DNA of 5,240 nucleotides from Gammaproteobacteria bacterium (GTDB lineage: Bacteria; Pseudomonadota; Gammaproteobacteria; Burkholderiales; Burkholderiaceae_C). The stretch covers positions 1-5,240 of the forward strand of contig JAHIQV010000333.1 of assembly GCA_018903185.1 (NCBI GenBank), read 5' to 3'. Under the pieces are notes generated by a model. The model had not been told where the DNA came from. It worked only from the letters and a program-made list of their open reading frames with translations, and searched no databases. The translations under genes were made by a program, and so were the position numbers. This document shows, in pieces, positions 1 through 5,240 of this stretch (its first letter is position 1; each line of letters opens with the position of its first letter).

Positions 1-126
1 CAGGTCGATCCGTGCGCCTTCGGGACGCGGGCCGAAATTGGGCGATGCGCAGCGGCGGGCGGCACCCAGCCAGCCGCCATTCCAGACGGTGGGCGACACG
101 GACAGATCGCCGGCTTCAGGTTTCAT
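1..126 (-). CDS. ampD: AmpD, 1,6-anhydro-N-acetylmuramyl-L-alanine amidase (N-terminal 42 codons, cut by window edge)
   Basis: Reading the minus strand from an ATG at 126-124 gives 42 codons with no stop up to the left edge. Residues 15-42 hold the AmpD N-terminal signature: a W..GW element (residues 15-19), then ARR (23-25), SPNFGPRP (29-36) and IDL (40-42). In the family this is followed directly by a V-V-x-H segment carrying the first zinc ligand, which lies outside the window. AmpD is a cytoplasmic zinc amidase that cuts the stem peptide from anhydro-muropeptides in peptidoglycan recycling, and its loss raises AmpC beta-lactamase in many Gram-negatives. The start overlaps the pilR stop by 11 bp, with GGTGA close upstream, which suggests translational coupling. 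A GTG at 99-97 is an alternative start and would still keep the whole signature. Catalytic residues cannot be checked here. Confidence 0.87.
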   Translation of the reverse strand, partial: MKPEAGDLSVSPTVWNGGWLGAARRCASPNFGPRPEGARIDL

Positions 127-1585
127 CGTCACCGTCTGCGGGGGTGGTGATGCCGAGCCGCTGGATGCGGTAGCGCATCTGGCGCAGGTTCAGACCCAGA
201 CGTGCCGCGGCGGCTGTGCGGTTGAAATCGGTTTCCTTCAGCGCCTTGAGCAGAACCTGGCGCTCCTGCTCGTCCAGGTAGGTCTGCAGATCGGCCGGAA
301 TGCCTGCGGTCGGTGCCGAAACTGGGGTGGATGCTGCGAACGCTTCGACTGTTGTCGGGCTCTCCGGGCGCAACGCCATGTCGCTCGTATCGCCGAAATC
401 TTCTGCCTGCAACACCGCACCGCTGCTGAGTGCCAACGCACGTTGCAGCAGGTTTTCCAGTTCACGCACATTGCCCGGCAACTCGCAGGTCTGCAGCCAC
501 GCCATTGCCGTGCTGGACAACGCGGGTACCGGCTGGCCCGACTCGCTGCAGATGCGTTTCAACAAGGCGTGGGCCAGCTCGGACAGGTCCTCGCGCCGCT
601 CGCGCAGGGCGGGTGTGCGCAGACCGATCACGTTCAGACGGTAAAACAGGTCTTGCCGGAACTCACCGCTCTTGACGAGAGCGGCCAGATCGCGGTGGGT
701 GGCGCTGACCAGGCGCACGTCCACCGCTTCTTCCTGAACGCCGCCGAGTGGGCGCACGCGCCGCTCCTGGATCACGCGCAGCAGCTTGGCCTGCATCTGG
801 AGCGGCAGGTCGCCGATTTCGTCGAGGAACAGGGTGCCGCCCTTGGCCGCCTGGAAGTAACCTTCGCGGTCGTGGGTGGCGCCGGTGAAGGCGCCCTTGC
901 GGGCACCGAAAAACTCGGCCTCGATCAGGTTTTCGGGAATCGCGCCGCAGTTGACCGCGACGAAGGGGCCGGTGGCCCGGTGGCTGCATTCGTGCACCGC
1001 GCGCGCCACCAGTTCCTTGCCGGTGCCCGATTCGCCCAGGATCAGCACGGGCGCCATGCTGGTCGCCACTTTTTCAATGCGGTTGCGGATCTGCACCATG
1101 CAGCCCGAGGCGCCGACGATGCGTTCGAGGGCCTGCACGCCGGCGGGCGGCGGCGGGGCGCTGCGCGGCATGGGTTCGCCCGAGGGCGGCCGCATCGCGG
1201 ACGGGTACCGCTGGCTCTGCAGAGCGGCCGTCACCGCGGCACGCAGCTGCTTGAGGTCCACTGGTTTGGTGAGGTAGTCGAAAGCGCCGGATTTGAGCGC
1301 TTCGACCGCGTTCTCGGCCGAGCCGTAGGCGGTGATGACGATGCTCTTTTCGGTGCGCAGACCGGTGTTGAGTTCACGCAGCAACTCCAGGCCCAGACCG
1401 TCGGGCAGTCGCATGTCGGTGATCAGCACGTCAAAGTGGCGTTGCGCCAGCCACTCCCGGGCCTGGGTGAGGTCGGGGGCGGACACCACTTCATGACCTT
1501 CGCGCAGCAACGTCAGTTCGTAGAGGGTGCGCAGGTCCGGCTCGTCGTCGACGACCAGGATGGACGTGGGTGTGGGTGTGGTCAT
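116..1585 (-). CDS. pilR: PilR, sigma-54-dependent response regulator (NtrC family)
   Basis: This 489-residue protein has the three NtrC-type domains. The receiver domain (about 8-122) has the acidic pair D13/D14, phospho-acceptor D57, T85 and K107. The AAA+ sigma-54 activation domain (about 155-390) has Walker A GESGTGKE (184-191), an intact GAFTGA loop (231-236) that contacts sigma-54, Walker B LFLDE (252-256) and LPGNVREL (369-376). A Fis-type helix-turn-helix closes the protein (about 437-478). All key residues are present, so it should be an active, phosphorylation-dependent activator of sigma-54 promoters. The name PilR rests on adjacency to a PilS-type kinase and on the ampD neighbour; in known cases it drives pilA and type IV pilus genes. 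A Pro/Ala-rich linker (about 128-148) joins receiver and AAA+. The ATG lies 19 bp after the pilS stop without a purine-rich Shine-Dalgarno, so translation may depend on coupling to pilS. Its pilus targets are inferred, as none lies in the window. Confidence 0.93.
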   Translation of the reverse strand: MTTPTPTSILVVDDEPDLRTLYELTLLREGHEVVSAPDLTQAREWLAQRHFDVLITDMRLPDGLGLELLRELNTGLRTEKSIVITAYGSAENAVEALKSGAFDYLTKPVDLKQLRAAVTAALQSQRYPSAMRPPSGEPMPRSAPPPPAGVQALERIVGASGCMVQIRNRIEKVATSMAPVLILGESGTGKELVARAVHECSHRATGPFVAVNCGAIPENLIEAEFFGARKGAFTGATHDREGYFQAAKGGTLFLDEIGDLPLQMQAKLLRVIQERRVRPLGGVQEEAVDVRLVSATHRDLAALVKSGEFRQDLFYRLNVIGLRTPALRERREDLSELAHALLKRICSESGQPVPALSSTAMAWLQTCELPGNVRELENLLQRALALSSGAVLQAEDFGDTSDMALRPESPTTVEAFAASTPVSAPTAGIPADLQTYLDEQERQVLLKALKETDFNRTAAAARLGLNLRQMRYRIQRLGITTPADGDDET

Positions 1586-1604
1586 CTATCGGCAGGGGGA
1601 AGGG

Positions 1605-3401
1605 TCACCGCGTGGACAGGGACGGCGGGTCCGCCTGGGAGACGCCGGGGCGGGTCATGCCGGGCACCGAGTCAGCCACGGGGTAGGCTGGGCTTTGTTG
1701 TGCGGGTTGCCCGCTCGCTGTCGCGCTGGGCAGGAGCACAAAGAACTCGTTGCCTTCGCGCTGGTCGAGCCGGCTGCGCTGGTAGGCGATCTGCGCCCCG
1801 TAGCGCTCGCACAGTTCCCGGCAGATGTACAGGCCCAGGCCGCTGGAGCGGCTCTCCGAAGAAAAGAAGGGCTCGAACAGGTGGCGCAACACGCTGGCCT
1901 CCAGCGGTGCGCCATCGCTCCAGACCGACAGGCGCACGCGGTCTGTGCCGCCGGGCTGCGTGATGACGCGGATGGAAGAGCGCTGACCGCTGGCATGGCG
2001 CAGGGCGTTGTCCAGCAGGTTGATCAGCAGGCGCCGCAGGTGCTCGGGATCGAAGCTCACATGGGCTTGCGGCGCGTGCAGGTGCACGCCCAGGATGCCC
2101 TGAATCTGGTTCTGGCGGTTCCATTCGTGCGTGATCTGGCGCACGGTCGGATCCAGTGGCAGAGCCGACGCGTAAGCCCCGTCCTGAAGCGGTTGGGCGC
2201 GCGCCACGTTGAGGATGTCGTCCACGATGCGCGCGAGCCGCTGGGCGTTCTGCTCGATCATGCGCGTGAGCCGCTTCTGCCCGGGTTCGTTCACCTCTTC
2301 GTCGAGCAGCGCGTTGGCCTGGGTGATGGCCGACAGCGGGTTGCGGATTTCGTGCGCCACGGCCGCCGACATGCGACCCATGGCGGCCAGCTTCTCGGTG
2401 CGCACGCGGGCCTCGACTTCGCGCAGGTCCTCCAGGAACAGCACGCACAGCGCGGCCTGCGTCTGGCCCGGGGTGCGCGTGAGCCGGGTGCGGGCGAAAA
2501 ACCGGTGCGAGGTGAATTCGTCGATGTCGATGCGCACCTCGGACTCCATGGGGTGCCCGAGCGCGAAGCTCTCGTTCACCAACTGGGACAGTCCTTCCCA
2601 CCCGTGGCGTGCCGACAGCAGCAGTTTGGCCGCATGGGGGTAGTGCTCGCCCATGAGCATGGCCTTGGCCGCCGGATTGGCGTTGCGCACCACGCCGTGC
2701 GGGTCCACCACCAGCACGCCTTCGCTCAGGCTCTCGATCACCAGTTCGTTGACCTGGGCCTGCGTGCGGGCAGCGGCCTGGCTGCTCTGGGCCAGCACCT
2801 CTTCCCGGGCGAGTCTCACGGCGAGCTGGTTGGCCAGCAGGGCCACGATGAAGAAGCCCGTGCCCGTCAGACCCGACTGCAGGAAGCGCGAGGTGGACAC
2901 CTCGCTGAGCAGCGGCGCACTCGCGGCTGCTTCACCGAGCAGGAACAGTGTGACGCTCGCGGCTGTGGCGAGCGCCAGCGTCATCGAACCCATGACCGCC
3001 GCCAGCAGGACTGGCAAGGCAAACAGGGGCGTGTAGTTGAGGCCCCCTTGCTGGAAGAACTGCAGCAGGCCGAACACCAGCAGGTCGACGCCAATGGTCA
3101 GTGGCCATTGCAGGCTGACCGCTTTCCCGGGGTTGTCGACACGCCACCAGACCATCATGGCCAGCGCGGCGGTGAGGTGCAGCGCGCTGATCAGCACCAG
3201 CCAGTCCGGGCCACCGCTGTGGTTGAGCAGCTCGAAGACCTGCAGCGCCAGCAAGACAGCGGCGATGAAGGCACGGGCCCGCATGAAGGCGCGCCACAAA
3301 CGCTCGAAAGCGTGGCGCCGCTGTTCGCGCCCCAGCGATCCGTGCTCCTCATAGGGGGAGAACCAGGAGGGCGCGAAACTGGGGTGAAGGTCCTGGGCCA
3401 T
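1605..3401 (-). CDS. pilS: PilS, membrane sensor histidine kinase with PAS domain
   Basis: From the ATG at 3401 the protein has 598 residues. About six hydrophobic membrane segments lie between residues 42 and 197, matching the six-helix sensor of PilS. A PAS domain follows (about 216-330; SLSEGVLVVDPHGVVRNANP at 224-243). The dimerisation/phospho-acceptor helix carries H350 in VAHEIRNPLSAI, and the ATPase domain shows the N box (NLLDNALRHA, 461-470), FEPFFSS (509-515) and GLGLYI (521-526). The G1 box is unusual: WSDGAPL (494-500) in place of D-x-G-x-G. The protein should autophosphorylate and pass phosphate to PilR, encoded next downstream. An in-frame GTG at 3422 would add seven residues; I prefer the ATG because an AGG lies about 13 bp upstream, while nothing like a ribosome site precedes the GTG. 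The tail after about 560 is Pro/Ser-rich and probably disordered. The input signal cannot be read from sequence; in Pseudomonas it is pilin in the inner membrane. Confidence 0.92.
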   Translation of the reverse strand: MAQDLHPSFAPSWFSPYEEHGSLGREQRRHAFERLWRAFMRARAFIAAVLLALQVFELLNHSGGPDWLVLISALHLTAALAMMVWWRVDNPGKAVSLQWPLTIGVDLLVFGLLQFFQQGGLNYTPLFALPVLLAAVMGSMTLALATAASVTLFLLGEAAASAPLLSEVSTSRFLQSGLTGTGFFIVALLANQLAVRLAREEVLAQSSQAAARTQAQVNELVIESLSEGVLVVDPHGVVRNANPAAKAMLMGEHYPHAAKLLLSARHGWEGLSQLVNESFALGHPMESEVRIDIDEFTSHRFFARTRLTRTPGQTQAALCVLFLEDLREVEARVRTEKLAAMGRMSAAVAHEIRNPLSAITQANALLDEEVNEPGQKRLTRMIEQNAQRLARIVDDILNVARAQPLQDGAYASALPLDPTVRQITHEWNRQNQIQGILGVHLHAPQAHVSFDPEHLRRLLINLLDNALRHASGQRSSIRVITQPGGTDRVRLSVWSDGAPLEASVLRHLFEPFFSSESRSSGLGLYICRELCERYGAQIAYQRSRLDQREGNEFFVLLPSATASGQPAQQSPAYPVADSVPGMTRPGVSQADPPSLSTR

Positions 3402-3431
3402 GTTCGTTCTTGCCTGGCGCACAGGCCCGTA

Positions 3432-3671
3432 TCAGCTGCCCTGACGCTCGTGCGACGCGCGGTGTTCGGCGCAGCAGTAGGCGCCTCGGGGGCCTTTGAT
3501 GGCCTCGTTCTCAGGCAGGTGTGCGCCACATTGCAGGCAGGCCACCATGGTCACTGGCGGGAGGGGCTTTCGGGGTGCAGGGGCTTGCGCCCGGTCAGCG
3601 TCCTGCGAGCGGTTGTTGCGCCAGACCCAGAACGCCACCAGGACCACGGCCAGTACGAGCAGAAATTTCAT
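3432..3671 (-). CDS. Small membrane-anchored Cys/His-rich protein (PP0621-like family)
   Basis: A 79-residue protein of unknown function. Residues 2-17 form one hydrophobic helix (MKFLLVLAVVLVAFWVW at the start), followed by a positively charged, Pro/Ala-rich linker (about 18-41) and a compact Cys/His domain: C45-x2-C48-x2-H51, then C66, C67, H70 and H74. This spacing suggests a single zinc-binding site of a MYND-finger-like kind. The helix may be an uncleaved anchor that leaves the zinc domain in the cytoplasm, by the positive-inside rule (RNNR directly after the helix). I recognise the pattern as the PP0621-like proteins often found just upstream of pilS in Burkholderiales, from memory. The stop lies 30 bp before the pilS ATG, so the two are probably co-transcribed and this protein may act with PilS. 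Its ribosome site is weak (GTGA about 12 bp upstream). No catalytic motif is visible. Confidence 0.85.
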   Translation of the reverse strand: MKFLLVLAVVLVAFWVWRNNRSQDADRAQAPAPRKPLPPVTMVACLQCGAHLPENEAIKGPRGAYCCAEHRASHERQGS

Positions 3672-3684
3672 GTCAGTTTTTCAC

Positions 3685-3698
3685 GGCGCCGAAGCGCC
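3685..3698 (-). other. Stable C(UUCG)G tetraloop hairpin upstream of the small Cys/His gene
   Basis: On the minus strand GGCGC, TTCG, GCGCC form a perfect 5-bp all-GC stem closed by a C(UUCG)G tetraloop, one of the most stable RNA loops known. It ends 13 bp before the ATG at 3671 and is followed by GTGAAAAACTGAC, so it has no U-tract and is not a normal intrinsic terminator. If transcribed it would sit at the edge of the ribosome binding area and could act as a 5' stabiliser or mild brake on translation. Its function is inferred. Confidence 0.4.
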
Positions 3699-3729
3699 AT
3701 CCGCATCGCATGAATTGGTTCAACCCAGA

Positions 3730-3807
3730 GGCACCGCCGGGCCGGCTTTGCCGGACGGCTGGTGTCGCCCCCCTTGAGGGGGGTGACGCGAAGCGGCGCG
3801 GGGGGTG
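3730..3807. repeat. Composite palindromic intergenic element (REP-like, Comamonadaceae type)
   Basis: Three linked palindromic parts fill most of the gap between the ccsA-like gene and the small Cys/His gene. Part one (3730-3766) is an imperfect inverted repeat with 17-base arms around a TTT loop, its core being CCGGC-TTT-GCCGG at 3742-3754. Part two (3762-3789) is a 12-bp stem with a TTGA loop built on C6 (3768-3773) and G6 (3778-3783), with two wobble pairs. Part three (3787-3807) holds a CGCG/CGCG inverted repeat (3787-3790, 3797-3800) and a second copy of GGGGGGTG (3800-3807; first copy 3778-3785). It starts 8 bp beyond the ccsA-like stop. No T-run follows on either strand, so it is not a typical intrinsic terminator. 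I recall similar C6-TTGA-G6 elements repeated between genes in Comamonadaceae; only one copy is present here. Confidence 0.6.
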
Positions 3808-3814
3808 TTTCATC

Positions 3815-4615
3815 CTAGGCACGCTGCAGAACGACTTCGAGAACGAAGCGGGAACCGACATACCCGAGCAGCAGAAAGCCTGCGCCGACGTAGAGTGTGC
3901 GCACTGCGGTGCGGCCCCGCCAGCCCAGCCGCCAGCGACCGACCAGCAAGACGCCCATGGTCAGCCAGGCCAGCACCGAGAAAGCCGTCTTGTGGTCCCA
4001 GACCCAGCCGTGGTCGAGTGAGCCCGAAAACCACCAGCCGGCCAGCAGCGTGGCGCTCAGCAGCGCAAAACCGGCCGCCACGAAGCGGAAGGTCAGCCGC
4101 TCCAGAGTCAGCAGTGGCAGGGTGGTGTCGGCCGCGGCGCCCAGGCGCATGGACCTTTCAGCCCGCTGCATCATCCAGGCGTGCACCACGGCCACGGCAA
4201 TGAGCCCGTAGGAGGCGATGCCCAGCGCCCAGTGCAGCGGCAACCAGCTCGACCGCAGGGCCGGGTAGGGCGAGCCGGGGAATACCAGCGCCAGCAGCAC
4301 CGCCACAGTGCCCAGCACGGCCAGCGTCCAGCGTGCGCGCATCTGGGGATACAGCCGTGTCTCCACCAGATACACCGTCAGGACCAGCCAGGCGGTGACC
4401 GAGAGCGCGGGTGCGAAGCCAAAGCGGGGAGGGTGTTCGAGCAGGCCCGAGGCGAGCACGAGCAGGTGCAGCAGCCAGGCGATGGCCAGCACGCCGCGTG
4501 TCTGTGCTGCCGTCAGGCGCGGGTGGGCCCAGGCCAGCACGGCGTACGACAGCGCCGCCACCGCGGACAGCAGGGCGGCGGGCGGGTTCGTCGACAGGGC
4601 GGGCAGGAGGTTCAT
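3815..4615 (-). CDS. ypjD: Cytochrome c assembly (CcsA/YpjD-type) inner-membrane protein
   Basis: A 266-residue polytopic membrane protein with about eight hydrophobic segments (roughly 12-30, 40-58, 66-83, 97-113, 125-148, 176-196, 210-227 and 240-258). It carries conserved histidines of the CcsA/CcmC-like fold: H128 in LPLHWALGIASYGL (126-139) and H208 in WVWDHKTAFS (204-213), the latter resembling part of the haem-handling WWD region. CcsA proteins move or bind haem for cytochrome c maturation; the short YpjD/HemX-type members, to which the length and the divergent ffh neighbour point, have a less certain role. It is shorter than true CcsA/ResC and no ResB partner is present, so I would not claim a cytochrome c maturation role. 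An in-frame GTG at 4645 would add ten residues; the ATG at 4615 is chosen because it directly precedes the hydrophobic N-terminus. Neither has a good ribosome site. Confidence 0.85.
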   Translation of the reverse strand: MNLLPALSTNPPAALLSAVAALSYAVLAWAHPRLTAAQTRGVLAIAWLLHLLVLASGLLEHPPRFGFAPALSVTAWLVLTVYLVETRLYPQMRARWTLAVLGTVAVLLALVFPGSPYPALRSSWLPLHWALGIASYGLIAVAVVHAWMMQRAERSMRLGAAADTTLPLLTLERLTFRFVAAGFALLSATLLAGWWFSGSLDHGWVWDHKTAFSVLAWLTMGVLLVGRWRLGWRGRTAVRTLYVGAGFLLLGYVGSRFVLEVVLQRA

Positions 4616-4655
4616 TGGTTCAGCGCGGTACTCAGCAGGCGCCACAGGGCACGGC

Positions 4656-4661
4656 TAAAAT
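4656..4661 (+). promoter_or_regulatory. Possible -10 element for ffh in the divergent intergenic region
   Basis: TAAAAT matches five of six bases of the sigma-70 -10 box and sits in the 177-bp gap between the divergent ccsA-like and ffh genes. It would give an ffh leader of about 125 bases. No good -35 hexamer lies 16-18 bp upstream (the bases there read like CAGCAG), so the call is weak. On the opposite strand TAAACT (4676-4671) could serve the ccsA-like gene, also without a clear -35. The rest of the gap holds small GC-rich inverted repeats (CGAA/TTCG at 4689-4700, CCGG/CCGG at 4701-4711, CGGGA/TCCCG at 4722-4741) with no clear role. Confidence 0.27.
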
Positions 4662-4792
4662 CATCTGCACAGTTTAACGGTCTTGCCCCGAACGAGTTCG
4701 CCGGGTACCGGCCAGTCCATCCGGGACGCGCGGGCCTCCCGTCCGACCCGTCGCCACCCTTCCCGGCGCCCACCAGCACACCCGAGCACACC

Positions 4793-5240
4793 ATGGCATC
4801 AGCCCTCTCAGACCGCCTCTCACGCATCGTCAAGGAAATGCGCGGCCAGGCCCGCATCACCGAAGACAACGTCGCCGACATGTTGCGCGAGGTGCGCATG
4901 GCCTTGCTGGAAGCCGACGTGGCGCTGCCGGTGGTGCGCGACTTCATCGCCCGGGTGAAAGAAAAGGCGCTGGGCCAGGAGGTGATCGGTTCGCTGTCGC
5001 CGGGGCAGGCGCTGGTGAGCATTGTCAACCGCGAACTGGCCGCCACCATGGGCGAAGGCGTGTCGGACATCAACCTCGCGGCCCAGCCGCCGGCGGTGAT
5101 CCTGATGGCCGGCCTGCAGGGTGCCGGTAAAACGACGACCACCGCCAAGCTGGCCAAACACCTGATCGAGAAGCGAAAGAAGAAGGTGCTCACGGTCTCG
5201 GGTGACGTGTACCGCCCGGCGGCCATCGAACAGCTCAAGA
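4793..5240 (+). CDS. ffh: Ffh, signal recognition particle GTPase subunit (first 149 codons, cut by window edge)
   Basis: The frame from the ATG at 4793 stays open to the right edge. The N domain (about 1-90) shows the four-helix bundle with the conserved ALLEADVALPVV (37-48). The G domain begins with the P-loop GLQGAGKT (107-114), followed by TTTAKLA and the SRP-type G2 element DVYRPAA (138-144). These together identify Ffh; FtsY would carry a long acidic N-terminal region and other motif wording. Ffh binds 4.5S RNA and signal sequences and, with FtsY, brings ribosomes making inner-membrane proteins to the translocon. The remaining G motifs and the methionine-rich M domain lie beyond the window. 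The start is fixed by homology; only a weak GAG lies about 9 bp upstream, so the ribosome site is poor. The divergent ccsA/ypjD-like neighbour is the same as in E. coli. Confidence 0.95.
   Translation, partial: MASALSDRLSRIVKEMRGQARITEDNVADMLREVRMALLEADVALPVVRDFIARVKEKALGQEVIGSLSPGQALVSIVNRELAATMGEGVSDINLAAQPPAVILMAGLQGAGKTTTTAKLAKHLIEKRKKKVLTVSGDVYRPAAIEQLK

Noticed and set aside
1563..1582. Tandem ACACCC repeat at the 5' end of pilR as a phase-variation site
   Set aside because: There are only two clean copies, the unit is six bases so slippage would keep the frame, and it only encodes a Thr-Pro stretch ahead of the receiver domain.
38..1963. 641-codon open frame on the plus strand, antisense to pilR and the end of pilS
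   Set aside because: It lies wholly opposite recognised genes with intact motifs; its protein is rich in Arg, Gly, Ala, Gln and His with no domain I recognise. Long antisense frames are expected in high-GC coding DNA.
1527..3713. 728-codon open frame on the plus strand, antisense to pilS and the small Cys/His gene
   Set aside because: Same reason: it mirrors pilS codon structure, has His/Gln/Arg-rich low-complexity wording and no start signal or family match that I can see.
3711..3735. TTGAAC on the minus strand (3722-3717) as a -35 box for the small gene-pilSR unit
   Set aside because: No acceptable -10 hexamer lies 16-18 bp downstream, where the sequence is GC-rich.
3731..3752. Sigma-54 promoter (GGCAC followed by TTTGC) in the intergenic gap
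   Set aside because: The spacing between the two elements is 12 bases, too long for the -24/-12 pattern, and the bases are part of the palindrome.
3762..3789. Intrinsic terminator for the ccsA-like gene
   Set aside because: The 12-bp C6/G6 stem is strong but no T-run follows it on the minus strand (the next bases read like ACCAGCC after the stem) or on the plus strand. Partial termination is possible but not supported by sequence.
4612..5238. 208-codon open frame on the minus strand, antisense to ffh
   Set aside because: It overlaps ffh fully; the Ffh frame carries the P-loop and other SRP motifs, while this Ser/Arg/Ala-rich frame has none.

Overview
The window looks like a core chromosomal segment from a high-GC betaproteobacterium of the order Burkholderiales, most likely the family Comamonadaceae (Hydrogenophaga, Acidovorax and relatives). 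The base for this is the gene order ffh | ypjD/ccsA-like - PP0621-like - pilS - pilR - ampD, the wording of the proteins, and a C6-TTGA-G6 intergenic palindrome of a type I associate with Comamonadaceae. The assignment is from memory of gene neighbourhoods, not from a search. I see no mobile element, phage gene, CRISPR array, tRNA or rRNA.

Layout. Five genes lie on the minus strand and one on the plus strand. Reading leftward from the divergent promoter region (4616-4792): a membrane protein of the cytochrome c assembly family (3815-4615), a 143-bp gap holding a composite palindromic repeat and a UUCG hairpin (3672-3814), a small membrane-anchored Cys/His protein (3432-3671), the sensor kinase PilS (1605-3401), the sigma-54-dependent regulator PilR (116-1585), and the first 42 codons of AmpD, which runs off the left edge (1-126). 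Reading rightward, the first 149 codons of the SRP GTPase Ffh start at 4793 and run off the right edge.

How the genes work together. PilS and PilR form a two-component system; in the family, PilS senses a membrane signal (pilin level in Pseudomonas) and PilR activates sigma-54 promoters such as that of pilA, controlling type IV pili. The small protein, pilS, pilR and ampD are tightly packed (gaps of 30 and 19 bp, then an 11-bp overlap), so they are probably co-transcribed. AmpD is a peptidoglycan-recycling amidase, so its start codon inside the pilR end couples a wall-recycling enzyme to a pilus regulator. ypjD/ccsA-like and ffh are divergent neighbours, as they are in E. coli.

The window is nearly fully coding. 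Several very long open frames on the plus strand opposite pilR and pilS (641 and 728 codons) are shadows of high-GC coding sequence. I did not find a clearly undescribed system; the most interesting non-coding signal is the composite palindrome at 3730-3807.
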